This document shows positions 42,652 to 53,637 of a DNA stretch of 64,000 bases, piece by piece. The notes under the pieces were generated by a model, which was not told where the DNA came from, made no database searches, and was given only the letters and a program-made list of their open reading frames with translations. This stretch comes from Chaetoceros tenuissimus (taxonomy: Eukaryota > Bacillariophyta > Thalassiosirophyceae > Chaetocerotales > Chaetocerotaceae), in contig BLLK01000025.1 in assembly GCA_021927905.1 (NCBI GenBank), forward strand, positions 248,001 through 312,000, given 5' to 3'. Made by a program: the position numbers and the translations under genes. Every line of letters begins with the position of its first letter. The stretch's first letter is position 1.

Positions 42652-44403
42652 ATGATGAAGATATCAGCACCGATGTGGGCCTTGCAGCTATTGTTGCTTT
42701 CCACCTTTGTAAATGCATCGCATAATCTCCGAGCTTCTCGTAATTTGATAGAAGCAGCTGATGCTAGCAATCCTCAAGGTAAGCTATATCTTTTCTACAA
42801 GTATGCTGTAACAGATCCTCAGAAAAACTCACTCGTCAATCATATTCTTTTCATACGTTCCATCAGCAAAGAAAATTGATTCATTTGAATGCACAGTATC
42901 AGAGACTATTCCATATGCAACATCTGATACTATGCACGACCAAACATCAAATCTCATATGTGAAACAGATTCATGGCATCCACTAGGACGTCTAATCTTT
43001 TCTCTAAAGGGAGATACTGAATCCTTCTTTCGTGAACAAGATCTATCCTATAGAGATGTGAAGATCCATGTACCTCTTCATCTTGTACACAAACATGAAG
43101 AAATTATCTTGAATGAGGAATCTATGGAAGAAATTTACATTACTTATACTGGGAATTTTAGAAGGAACTTGAAGAAGATGGACCAAAGTCACGGAGAGAA
43201 ATCTGTATTGGTTGTTCGTATCAGTGATGATAACGATGAATCTGGTCAAATGAGAGTAGACGAGAGTGAAGATCAAGTATACCAATCAATGTTTGAACAT
43301 GGAAATGGAGTGGTACGTGTTTGAACATATTTTATCTTTCAAAACATCACACAATCTGCTGACACTTTTCATGACTTCTCTAGAAGTCAATCTATGAAGG
43401 GTGCTCCTCACATCAAATGATTATCAAACCTGTAAAGGTTCTTACACTTAAGCCTTCGCCATATCTATGCGATATGACTCACATCGAGGCAACCAATTGG
43501 GCACTTGAACAAAAAGAGCTCAAAACTATCCTCGATGAAGCTGATGAAAGTGGCAATCCAATCTCTCACAAAATGATTGTTGTGCCAAAGGGTGACTGTG
43601 TAGACTTTCAAGGAAACGAGGCATTTGGACAGTTGAATGGATCTTTCTCATGGCATAAATCTGTTTCCTATCCAAGTGTTCAAGTTGCTTCAATTGGCAA
43701 CAACTTGGGCTTGAGAGACCCTTTCAATACAGTGGACAATCAAATGAATCTATTCAATGAAGAAGGATTGAAACTATGTTTTAACTCTGCCAAGACATGG
43801 TACATGGATTGGTTTTCTCACTTTCATCGTACTGTGAGACCATCTGAAGAGTCTCAACAACTCAAACTTGTATCCTTTGCCAATCTTAGCAAAGATCGAT
43901 ATGTACAAGGGTTGAACATGATTTTAAGACTTTACTCTCCAAAGAGTAAGCTTTACATTAACTTCAATCAAGCCAAGGGTTTGAATGAAGATATGAATCC
44001 AGGCGATGATACCAAGATTGTCATTCTAGAACAAAACGGACGCACATCACTCAGTAGTAAGCGCGCTGTACTTGCAAATGGTGAAGATTACAAGGTCCGC
44101 AATTGGAACAATACCGGAAAGACTCTGGTGATCAAGGCTGTAAACATTTCTCTGAATGGAGAAGTTGAAACAGCTGATGTCAAGATCTACCTAGAATCAT
44201 CTTTTGAAACTGAGGAAAACACTTCAGAAACCGATGAAAAGGATTACATTCCACCAGGAGAGAAGTTTTGGCACGACATTGGAGGGCCTCAATTCGACTG
44301 CATGTGGTATGCAAACAAGCCAACCAATTGTCAAGACTACGGCGGAAGTCAATTTGCCAACTTTGGAAAGAGTGCAAAGGAAGCATGCCTCGCATGCCAA
44401 TAA
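42652..44403 (+). CDS. secreted gametolysin (peptidase M11)-like protein without the zinc motif
   Basis: Exons 42652..42778, 42867..43312, 43384..44403; 530 residues; introns of 88 and 71 bp at phases 1 and 0. A signal peptide (MMKISAPMWALQLLLLSTFVNA) leads. The central part follows the M11 order: a SIGNNLGLRD segment where active members have HExxHNxGLxHS, then CFNSAKTWYMDWFSH, matching the family's CFNxAKSWQLGWY. The histidines and glutamate of the zinc site are absent, so it is probably a non-catalytic pseudo-enzyme. The C-terminus (FDCMWYANKP ... FGKSAKEACLACQ) is a Cys-rich module common in diatom secreted proteins. Likely extracellular. Confidence 0.75.
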
Positions 44404-44693
44404 AGTTGGAAAACATTGAAAAAAATGCTCAAGAAATATTTGTTGCATGTATATTTGTATATAGAAATAATAATGATAATAAAAATGTAAAATTACAGGT
44501 ACCTACAGACTCTTCACCTATTTAGCCTTTGGTGTGACGTTGATTCTATTGAAGTGATGAAACTATTTATATTTAACTTTAAGTAAACAAAAGAAGTAGT
44601 TTGGTGTTATCCAAGTGTAGAAGACGAAGAATACTGTCAGTAATATTTTACCAAATGACGCCTTCCTGGTAATCCGTTAATTGAGCGTTGTAG

Positions 44694-44698
44694 CCATG
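44694..44698. other. target-site duplication, left (CCATG)
   Basis: Five bases abutting the left LTR, repeated at 50001..50005 directly after the right LTR. Five bp is the usual target duplication of Ty3/gypsy integrases. Confidence 0.85.
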
Positions 44699-44914
44699 TG
44701 CTACAGATGGTAGCTAACGGTTAGGATAACGCATCCTGACCTGACATGGATTATGTTTAGCATTGGCAGAATTCTTTGGTTCTATTCTTCTTCCGTTACG
44801 TCATCAGAATTCTGATAAGAATTCTGTCTCTTTTATATTCGGAACAAACATTCTTTTAGGTAGCGATTAGTAACATAATTCCCATCTAATTACTTTGAAT
44901 CCTTCGTTGTATCA
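44699..44914 (+). repeat. left LTR
   Basis: Begins TGCTACAG and ends TTGTATCA (TG...CA ends). The copy at 49785..50000 is the same length with no difference noticed. Confidence 0.92.
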
Positions 44915-44933
44915 CTAGTAATTACTAATCACA

Positions 44934-46121
44934 ATGAGTGATTCTAATGCAAATACACCAATCAAAATGTGGCCAGCCCTTGATTACGCAGACTTCGTAA
45001 CTATCAAGCTTCAGCAAGATTTTGCTGATGGTTCCTATCGCAAAGAGAGTTTGCCAACCTTTGATGGAGAAGGTGGAAGCACTGGAAACGCGGAAGCCTT
45101 TCTCTATGTACGTGAGCGCTTTATCTCCGCAGCCAGCAACCGCAAGCTAAACTTTGACGACCTAGAAAAGTTCGAGAACTTTGAGGATGTGCTTAAAGGG
45201 GTAGCGCAACACTACTGGACTGATACTGTTTCCACCCATGCAGATGTAGTGGCAGCAGCAAATGCAGACAAGTTTCAAGTTGCAGTGAACCTTATGATGA
45301 TTAGGTTCTGCGGAGGGCGTTCTGGAGGAGATGCTCTTCTAGAGTACCTGCGTTCTGATAAAGTGAGAAAGGAAAAGAGCAAGAGTGTTGCGGAGCATGT
45401 AGGGAGATTCTGTACTCTTGTAGGATATGCCAAGGAACTCTTGAGAATCGTAGCGCCAAGACCTGATGATAACCTTGAGAAGAAGCTTGTTTTTGATTCC
45501 TTCCCATATCAATGGAAGTTGAATTTCACCAATTCAGGAGCTGTGTATCATGAAAAGTCTATCAATGAGATTAGTGAGTACATGGAACGCCAGAAGAATA
45601 CTGCAGATGCTGATACTTCCAAGAAACGTGCTCGTCATCAAGATCTGAAGAATCAGAAGTTCAAGCAGCGTAAGAAAGGAAACAGACGCGGTCAGACTGG
45701 TGGCTTCAGAAACCAGTGTACCAGACATGAGCCTCCACATAATAATCATGAATGGGAGGACTGCATTCTTAATCCAAGAAGTGCCAATTTCCGTGGTGAT
45801 ACTGGTAGCAGAGGCCGAGGAGGCAGAGGCCGTGGCAATGGTTATGGCGGCAGAGGCCGTGGTAACGGTGGAGGAAGAGGTCATCATAACCACTCCAACC
45901 ACAACAATAATGGAGGACAGTCCTATAACTCCGGTAACAATCAAGGACATGGTCAGAATCAGAACTACAATTATCAAGGAACTCAAAATAATAACAATGC
46001 TAATACTCGTAGCAATCCAGAAAACGGTTCAAACCAGCAGGGTTCGAATGGCAGTAATGAACAACACTTCCTCATGGACAATAACAACGTCTGGGGAGCA
46101 CATCATGGTGCGTTCAATTAA
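44934..46121 (+). CDS. gag-like protein of the LTR element
   Basis: 395 residues. The N-terminal part is helical and capsid-like. It is followed by a basic stretch and a C-terminal Cys/His segment (CTRHEPPHNNHEWEDC) next to an RGG-rich and Asn-rich tail, in place of a classical CCHC knuckle. The frame looks whole. Confidence 0.8.
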   Translation: MSDSNANTPIKMWPALDYADFVTIKLQQDFADGSYRKESLPTFDGEGGSTGNAEAFLYVRERFISAASNRKLNFDDLEKFENFEDVLKGVAQHYWTDTVSTHADVVAAANADKFQVAVNLMMIRFCGGRSGGDALLEYLRSDKVRKEKSKSVAEHVGRFCTLVGYAKELLRIVAPRPDDNLEKKLVFDSFPYQWKLNFTNSGAVYHEKSINEISEYMERQKNTADADTSKKRARHQDLKNQKFKQRKKGNRRGQTGGFRNQCTRHEPPHNNHEWEDCILNPRSANFRGDTGSRGRGGRGRGNGYGGRGRGNGGGRGHHNHSNHNNNGGQSYNSGNNQGHGQNQNYNYQGTQNNNNANTRSNPENGSNQQGSNGSNEQHFLMDNNNVWGAHHGAFN

Positions 46122-46304
46122 GGTCCACGATTAAATAGGCTTAAGGCCGCTTCGTGAGGACTTGTTGGAAACGAAAATTTCCACATCTGGATATTCAATA
46201 TCACAAGTACTCACGAAGTGAGCCATTTTATGTAATTTCAATTTGTCTCATCCAATTTTTTCTTTATTTTCTTTATTAACTAATCAACAGGAGTTGTATC
46301 CATC

Positions 46305-49300
46305 ATGAATTCACCTTTGGAACTTGGAGAATGCTTCTGGGAACAAGAAGCAAAACAACAGTTCTGGAAGACTCCTCAAGAGGAGGAAGAAATCCTATGG
46401 GAAGAATACTTCGCAACTTCGATTCCAATGGATGTCTATGACTTTATTTCCTCTCCACCCGTTGAAGTGGAAGCTAGTCTCAGTGTGCAAGCCGACCAAA
46501 TGAAAAAGGATCCATTAACTGCTCCAGTCTCATTATTGCAACCTCGCACTATTAATGGGCATCGCGATACGAAGTTATGTAGAACTCTATTTGATTCCGG
46601 TGGAACTTGTGACATCATTCATCGACGTGCCTTACCGAAGAATTGTCCAGTTTATGATTTAACAGAGGCATCTCCGTCTATTGGCATAGGTGGCACTGTC
46701 TACTTCAAACAATATGTAATTCTAGAAAATAGCGTATTGCCCGAGTTTGGAAGAAAGCATAATATTGAAAAGATCTTTGCGCTTGTACATGATGGAGTGT
46801 GTCCTCATGATATCATCTTGGGTCAGAGAACTTTGGCAGCAATGGGCTTAGTACTGAACTACCAGGACCAAACAATGTCTTGGATGGACATCACCGTTTC
46901 CATGAAATCTCGTCGTCATTGGAATAACCGCACGAATGTGCAGCTAGCCTTCACTGAATATGGATATGATGATGAAGTGGAGGAGCAAGATGAATCTTTT
47001 ATTCTGGAGTCTAAGTATGACAAAGTTTCAGGAAAAGAAGTAGCAGATGCTCAGCAGCACTTGTCAGAAGAACAGAGGAAAGATCTACATCGTGTACTGG
47101 ACGAGTTCACTACGCTATTTGATGGTCAACTAAAAGTATATCCTGATAGCAAGGTTCATCTTCATCTCAAGCCTGATGCTCAGCCTCGTCAGAGTCGCCC
47201 TTACAAGGTTCCTTATGCACACGAAAAAGTTTTCAAGGAAGAACTTGATCGTTTGGTGCAGCAAGGTGTTCTTTCTCCCGCTAACCGATCCATCTGGACT
47301 GCTCCAACTTTCATTATTCCAAAGAAGGACGGTCGGGTACGCTGGGTAAGCGATTTCCGGTATCTAAATAAGAATTTGCAACGAAAACAGTATGAGCTAC
47401 CAAGAATTAAAGACATTCTCGAAAGGAGAAAAGGGTACAAATTTTTTACCAAGCTTGATATTTCGATGCAATATTACACCTTCGAGTTGGATGAGGAAAG
47501 CAAAAACTTATGCACAATCACTACTCCATTTGGTATGTATAAGTATAACAGACTGCCAATGGGGATTCTGGAATCTCCAGACATTGCTCAAGAGATAATG
47601 GAAAATGTGCTACGTGATGAGGACTGTGAAATCTACATCGATGATATTGGTATCTTCTCCGATGATTGGAACGAACATGTTGGTAAGATTCAGCGTATAC
47701 TTAAAAAGCTGCAGGATCACGGATTCACTATGAATCCACTCAAGTGTGAATGGGCCGTACAAGAAACTGATTGGCTCGGACATTGGTTAACTCCAAGTGG
47801 ACTAAAACCTTGGTCCAAGAAGATCAAACCGCTTTTGGCCATGCAACCTCCTAAAAATGTGAAGCAAGTACGCAGTTTCATAGGGGCTGTAAATTTTTAT
47901 AAAGATATGTGGCAACGTAGAGCTCATTTGCAGAAGCCGCTAACAGATCTTTTAAAGACAAACAACTTCCACTGGGGCACAGAACAGCAGCAAGCGTTTG
48001 AGCAAATTAAAGCAACAATGGCGAAAGACGTTCTTCTTTTTTATCCTGATCATAACCAACCTTTTTTTATCTATACCGACAGCTCGGACTATCAGTTGGG
48101 AGCTACACTGGCTCAGCATGATGCTGATGGAAATCTTCGACCAGTGGCCTTCTTTTCAAAGAAGCTTAATGCAGCTCAACGAAATTATCCTACTGGTGAA
48201 AAGGAATTTTTGTCGATCTTCGAGACATTAAAAACTTACCGTACTATGCTTCTAGGTGCTCAAATCCACATTTACACTGATCATAAAAATCTTACATACA
48301 AGAATATATCATCCCAACGAATGCTACGCTGGAGAATGTACATAGAGGAATTCGGACCTCAATTACATTTTATTCCGGGCGAAGTCAATACTTGTGCAGA
48401 TTATTTCTCACGTATGGAAGTTGACAGTAAGATTCTTGAGGAGAAGAGTAATGGTCCTAGTACAAAAAGAAACTTGGAAGAATCTTTCTTTCAGGATTTA
48501 ATTTTTGATGATCTTCGGTTAGCAGAATGTTTTGCAAATTTACCTTTGTCTGAAATGTTTATTAATGTCGCTGAAAACGCTATTTTTCCTTTGGATTACA
48601 ACAGAATAGCCTTAGCACAACAACAGGATATGCAATTAGCGCAACTAAGACAGAGAAGCCCAGCTGATTACTCTTTACGACAGATGAATCCTCAAGTGCA
48701 ACTCGTGATGTACAAAGATAGGATATTTGTACCAACGCAGTATTCCGTACGTATCTTGCGGTGGTATCATAATGCTCTTAATCATTGCGGTGAAGAAAAA
48801 TTGAAGAAAACCTTCAACGAAAACTTCTTTAGTCCCAGAGCTACAGAAACCATTAAGGAGATTTGTTCTAAATGCGAAATATGTCAAGTAAACAAGACAG
48901 CTAGTGTTCAATATGGACATTTACCTCCAAGAACAGTTACTATGAATCCTTGGCATACGGTAGCAGTAGATCTAATTGGACCATGGAAATTCAAAGTGCA
49001 AGGAGTAACAGTGGAATTTCATGCCTTGACAATGGTGGATCAAGATACTAACCTTGTCGAAGCAGTACGTATTCAAAACAAACATGCAAATCATATAGCA
49101 ACGTTGTTTGAAAATAATTGGCTTTCAAGGTATCCTAGACCGGTTAAGTGCATTCATGATCAAGGAGGTGAATTTACAGGATCAGAGTTTCAGGAGATGT
49201 TGAATAGGTTTAATATCAGACCAGCACAAATCACTACCAGAAATCCACAGGGTAATAGTATTTGTGAACGAATGCATCAAACAATGCTCAATCAAATTCG

Positions 49301-49745
49301 ATCTTTACTTCGTCAGCATCCACCACAGACAGTAGCAGAAGCAACTCAAGCAATAGATACTTTACTTGCCAATACTGTTTATGCATTGAGAACTGCGGTA
49401 CATTCGACGATGAATGCATCTCCAGGAGCATTAGCGTTTCAAAGGAATATGATTTTGAATTTACCTTTCATTGTTGATTTGAATAATCTCAGAGCTAGGA
49501 GGCAAGAAATAGTTGATAGAAGCAATCAAAGAGAAAATGATAACCGAATTGATTATAATTATCAAGTTGGAAATTGGGTATTGGTAATTGCAGATTCATA
49601 TCGAACTACAAGCAAATTGGATATAAGATTTGAGGGTCCGTTTCAGATAACGCAAGTTCATGTTAATGGAAATGTTACCATTCGTCGCAGACCAGGCATT
49701 TTGGAAAGGGTGAACATCCGTAGAATAAGACCATATCGTAGATAG
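46305..49745 (+). CDS. pol polyprotein of the LTR element (PR-RT-RH-IN)
   Basis: 1146 residues. Parts in order: aspartic protease-like region (near residues 100-190), reverse transcriptase with YIDDIG, RNase H with YTDSSDYQLGA, integrase zinc-binding and catalytic core regions, and a C-terminal basic segment. The order defines Ty3/gypsy. The frame looks whole and is separated from gag by a ~180-bp spacer. Confidence 0.9.
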   Translation: MNSPLELGECFWEQEAKQQFWKTPQEEEEILWEEYFATSIPMDVYDFISSPPVEVEASLSVQADQMKKDPLTAPVSLLQPRTINGHRDTKLCRTLFDSGGTCDIIHRRALPKNCPVYDLTEASPSIGIGGTVYFKQYVILENSVLPEFGRKHNIEKIFALVHDGVCPHDIILGQRTLAAMGLVLNYQDQTMSWMDITVSMKSRRHWNNRTNVQLAFTEYGYDDEVEEQDESFILESKYDKVSGKEVADAQQHLSEEQRKDLHRVLDEFTTLFDGQLKVYPDSKVHLHLKPDAQPRQSRPYKVPYAHEKVFKEELDRLVQQGVLSPANRSIWTAPTFIIPKKDGRVRWVSDFRYLNKNLQRKQYELPRIKDILERRKGYKFFTKLDISMQYYTFELDEESKNLCTITTPFGMYKYNRLPMGILESPDIAQEIMENVLRDEDCEIYIDDIGIFSDDWNEHVGKIQRILKKLQDHGFTMNPLKCEWAVQETDWLGHWLTPSGLKPWSKKIKPLLAMQPPKNVKQVRSFIGAVNFYKDMWQRRAHLQKPLTDLLKTNNFHWGTEQQQAFEQIKATMAKDVLLFYPDHNQPFFIYTDSSDYQLGATLAQHDADGNLRPVAFFSKKLNAAQRNYPTGEKEFLSIFETLKTYRTMLLGAQIHIYTDHKNLTYKNISSQRMLRWRMYIEEFGPQLHFIPGEVNTCADYFSRMEVDSKILEEKSNGPSTKRNLEESFFQDLIFDDLRLAECFANLPLSEMFINVAENAIFPLDYNRIALAQQQDMQLAQLRQRSPADYSLRQMNPQVQLVMYKDRIFVPTQYSVRILRWYHNALNHCGEEKLKKTFNENFFSPRATETIKEICSKCEICQVNKTASVQYGHLPPRTVTMNPWHTVAVDLIGPWKFKVQGVTVEFHALTMVDQDTNLVEAVRIQNKHANHIATLFENNWLSRYPRPVKCIHDQGGEFTGSEFQEMLNRFNIRPAQITTRNPQGNSICERMHQTMLNQIRSLLRQHPPQTVAEATQAIDTLLANTVYALRTAVHSTMNASPGALAFQRNMILNLPFIVDLNNLRARRQEIVDRSNQRENDNRIDYNYQVGNWVLVIADSYRTTSKLDIRFEGPFQITQVHVNGNVTIRRRPGILERVNIRRIRPYRR

Positions 49746-49784
49746 TGATGACTGCCCAGCATTGGTCAGTCATGAGGAGAAGAG

Positions 49785-50000
49785 TGCTACAGATGGTAGC
49801 TAACGGTTAGGATAACGCATCCTGACCTGACATGGATTATGTTTAGCATTGGCAGAATTCTTTGGTTCTATTCTTCTTCCGTTACGTCATCAGAATTCTG
49901 ATAAGAATTCTGTCTCTTTTATATTCGGAACAAACATTCTTTTAGGTAGCGATTAGTAACATAATTCCCATCTAATTACTTTGAATCCTTCGTTGTATCA
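49785..50000 (+). repeat. right LTR
   Basis: 216 bp, matching the left LTR along its whole length by eye; followed by the CCATG target duplication at 50001..50005. Confidence 0.92.
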
Positions 50001-50045
50001 CCATGACCTAAACCGCCAAAATAGCTTTCACATTGGATTTTAAAA

Positions 50046-53000
50046 ATGAGCAAGAGATTTGTGCAAAAGAAGAGCAAGAAGAGAGATGTCACTTCTAGTT
50101 TCAAACATCTTCAACTCAACATAACATATAAGGTACGAAGAATAGAGTCACATCAACGAAACATGTCTAGAGTATATCTAGAGTCTTGTCCATTCAGTGA
50201 AAAGGATGCTGCCAAGAAAGCAGGTGCACGATGGGATGGCCAAGAAAGAAAGTGGTACGTTCCTCCCAATAAGATGGATAGCTTGGAACTCTTCAATAAA
50301 TGGAGACCCAGAGGTAGAATGTATTTGAATTGTTCTTACCAAGATAAAGATCGAGCCAAAGCCAAGGGAGCAAAGTGGGATGCTGAATGCAAAAAGTGGT
50401 TCTTTATACCCAACAAAAATAGGACCGAGGACCAATTCAAGGAATGGCTCGTTGTGCCAAATCAAAACGCAGTACAAGCAACGCCTACCAAGCAAAGTCC
50501 TGCACAAATCAAGTCTTCGCCGAAAAAGGCAGAAAAGATAAAGGAAGTGCTGAAAGCAACACCTACCAAACAGATGTCTTCGCCGAAAAAGGCTGACAAG
50601 AAAAAGGATACAGATGTAAATGCTACGCAAAAACAGAGCAAGAAGGCTTCAACTCCTTTGGCCATTTTACCACGTATAAATCAAGACATGACAATATCTG
50701 AGTTGCAAACTGAGTGCCGTGCACGAAATCCATCCATCAAGGGTATATCTAATAAAAGCAAGCAGTGGTTATTAGACCACTTGGGTATCGGAAGCATATG
50801 GGTCGCAGCTATGAGTGACAAGGAGCCATTAGATCCTTCATTCTCTATTAAAACTACTGCATCTTCTCCAAAGAAATCGAAATCGCCATCAAAATCAAAG
50901 GATGAATCTGACACCAAAAAGAGAAAGTTAAAAAGTTCGCAACAAGACGAGACTAAGAAGAAGAGTAAGAAGAAAGAAGACAAAGCACCAGTTGCTGTGA
51001 AGGATGCTTCGTCTTCGTCATCATCAAGCTACCCGATAATCAGTACTACATTGACCGTCGGACAGCTTCGTCATGAGATGCATCATAGGAACCCATCGGT
51101 CAAAGGAACAAGCAACAAGAGTAAGCAATGGTTTTTGGATCAACTGGGAGTTGGGTCTGTTTGGACTTCTTCTCCTGATACAGTAGAAGATTGGGCATCA
51201 TACCCTACAATAAGTGATTCCATGACAATTCCACAATTGTCATATGAACTTCTTTCTCGCACTCCTACACAAAAAGGACTGTCGGGTAAGAATAAAACTT
51301 GGTTTTTGGAACAACTTGGTGTCGGGTCAGTGTGGACCACAGGCAAAGGGGTAGCATCATCTTCAAAATCGTCAAGCGATACTAAAACAGTCAAGAGTAA
51401 GCAGGTAAGCTAATGGTTGCTTACAGACAGTCTTATCAATTCATTTTTTTATTAATTAATAACATTTTGATTCATCAATTACTTACCTACTGTGACGCAT
51501 GTTTCTAAAGCATACAAAAGATCTGGCATCCAAAGTATCAAGTGACAAGATGAAAGCAAAACGAGTTCAACAAGACACTGTCAGTTCAGCTTCCACTGGC
51601 CAGAAGCCGAACAAGAAGGCTCGAAAGGTAGATCCTAAAAGCACGTCATCTTCTTCAGTGCATCCCTCTAAACAACAAGTTAAGAAGGAAAATATGAATA
51701 AAGAATGCTACCAAAACAATATTGCAACTCTTGAACCTGATGTGCCTGCTTCAAGCTCGAAAGTTGCTACTACTCAAAAGACTGAGAAGAAATTGAAGCC
51801 AACCGCATCAATAAATGCTCCACCACTAGCAGCGAAACCATTGGCAGTGACTTCTTCTACACAGAAAGCAATTTCAAAAGTAAAGAAGGTCGTGAAGAAA
51901 GAAGCGTCTATTCATCCGACAGTCACATCCTCCTCGTCTCAGCAATCGGCTGTACCTATAGTAACAAAGGCAATGACAATAGTTCAGCTAAAAGAAGAAT
52001 GTAAAGTGAGAGACCCAGAGGTAGCATGTTCGTCTAAAAACAAAACTTGGTTACTAGAATACCTTGGGATGGGATCGGAATTAGAAGGATCTTCCGAGTG
52101 GATGGCAAAAAAGAAAAAGCAACTGAAGGACTTACATATTCACAAATCTAATTGTCACTGCCATCCTCTTGCAGACTCTAGCCAACTTCCACATTCGCAA
52201 AGATTTCCTCGTGGGACAAGATCTCATGTTAGAAGATATCAACTTGCTTCATGCGACATTGAGCATAGACATATTTGTACGAGAAACGTGTTTCGAACAT
52301 GCCTCGATTGTGACTTCGACATTTGTAAAGCATGTTTCCAAATTGAGTGTCTTCCTGAGCAAGAGAAAAGAGCTTACTTGACCAAAAAGTACGAAGAAAT
52401 GAGAAGAGAGCAAGATAGGGCGGAAGAGGCTAGACGTCAACAATATGAAAGAGATCGCATCAGAAGAGAACAAGAAGAAAAGAAACGGAAAGAAAAACTG
52501 AGGAGAAAATACGAGAGATATCTTGCAAAGTTTTCTGAAGTAGTGAAACATCCAAGACCAGAAAATTTGAACAGAGAAAATAGACTGAAATATACAGTAT
52601 GGAAATCATGTGGTTATGATAATGATCGCTGGCATAGCTATGAAGGACCTCCTGAAAAGAACTTTGACTCTTCTTTTGATTCACTAGATGAAGCAAATCA
52701 GCGCGTGAAGTATGTTTTTTACTTCAAGAACGAATGGGGACTTGGAAAGGAAGAAATGCATGCAGAGTCAAATTTTGTCAGCCAAGATGGCGTGAGATTC
52801 ATGCAATGTTGTCCTGATGATTCAGAGCGATGGACAGTATCCGTCGTACCTTCCGGTGCCTTTGATTTTATCAATTTTGATAATTTTGATGAATCTGATT
52901 GGAATCTGAATCCAAATGCAAATAAAAGTAGGTACAGCCACCATGATGACTGCAGTGAGGATGACATGGACGACGACTCGTACGAAGGCACCTCTAAATC

Positions 53001-53529
53001 TTCAAAGAAAGCTTTGAAAGAGTTTCATCACTCTATTATTAATCCTTCTCCGAGAAATACTGACTTTAGGAACACATTGAAATACACTGTTTGGAAATCC
53101 CACGTCTCTTCAGGCGAAAGGTATCATGGTATTTGTGATAGAGATTTTGATTCTTCGTATGATACATTAGATGAAGCAAATCAGCGTGTGAAATATGTTT
53201 TTCTTTACAAAAATGGAAATAGCGATTATGGCGAGGAGCCGTATGTAGAAATTGACGCAACTCATAAAAAAGAAGGAACACGCTTCATGACTACAGGTAC
53301 ACAAGATTACGGTGATGAGTGGACTGTTTCTGCTATCCCAAGCGAAGCGTTCAAATACATTCAGCAAGATGTCGGAGATGAATCTTTTCACCGTCCTCGT
53401 GTCAGAGATACTGTTGGATGCTTTTTTGGTAGAGAAACACACCATAATGATCAGTCGACAGATGAAGAATTATCAGATCACGATGAAGATTCAGACGATG
53501 ACCAGAATGGCATTATTTGTTACTTTTAA
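50046..53529 (+). CDS. multidomain protein: DUF5710 x2, SAP-like repeats x4, ZZ-like zinc finger, duplicated C-terminal domain
   Basis: Exons 50046..51404 and 51511..53529 give 1125 residues; the intron (CAG|GTAAGC...CTAAAG) is phase 0. Residues 41-135 hold two DUF5710-type units (KKAGARWDGQERKWYVP; AKGAKWDAECKKWFFIP). Four ~40-residue repeats follow (~210-251, 330-372, 386-431, ~603-645) of form MTxxQLxxExxxRxP..KG.SxKxKxWLLxxLGxGS, SAP-like. A Cys/His cluster (CxxxHRHIC...CLDCDFDICKACF, ~700-735) looks like a ZZ or DC1 finger. A charged helix leads into two ~115-residue copies of an unrecognised domain (LKYTVWKS ... DEANQRVKYVF ... WTVS.xPSxAF). Lys-rich linkers suggest a nuclear, chromatin- or DNA-associated protein; this is inference. 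An internal start at 50163 is possible. The retrotransposon lies just upstream. Confidence 0.72.
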
Positions 53530-53637
53530 ATTACTCATATTCTAATTACAACAAAATATATTACACGTAATACATGAATATTGAATCATATACCTCCGCA
53601 TCTGAAATATATATAGACTTCTTACTCTTTGATATTG

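Larger units (their letters stand above)
44699..50000 (+). mobile_element. Ty3/gypsy LTR retrotransposon, looks whole and very young
   Basis: 5302 bp, bounded by 216-bp LTRs that are identical by eye and by a CCATG target duplication. It carries a gag-like frame and a separate pol frame in the order protease, reverse transcriptase, RNase H, integrase, which places it in Ty3/gypsy. A purine-rich tract (gaggagaagag) sits just before the right LTR. No breaks were seen in either frame. Identical LTRs imply a very recent insertion. It lies about 40 bp upstream of the next host gene's first ATG, in the same orientation. Confidence 0.92.

Noticed and set aside
45534-45986. 150-codon minus-strand frame
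   Set aside because: Antisense to the low-complexity tail of the gag-like gene; no independent evidence.
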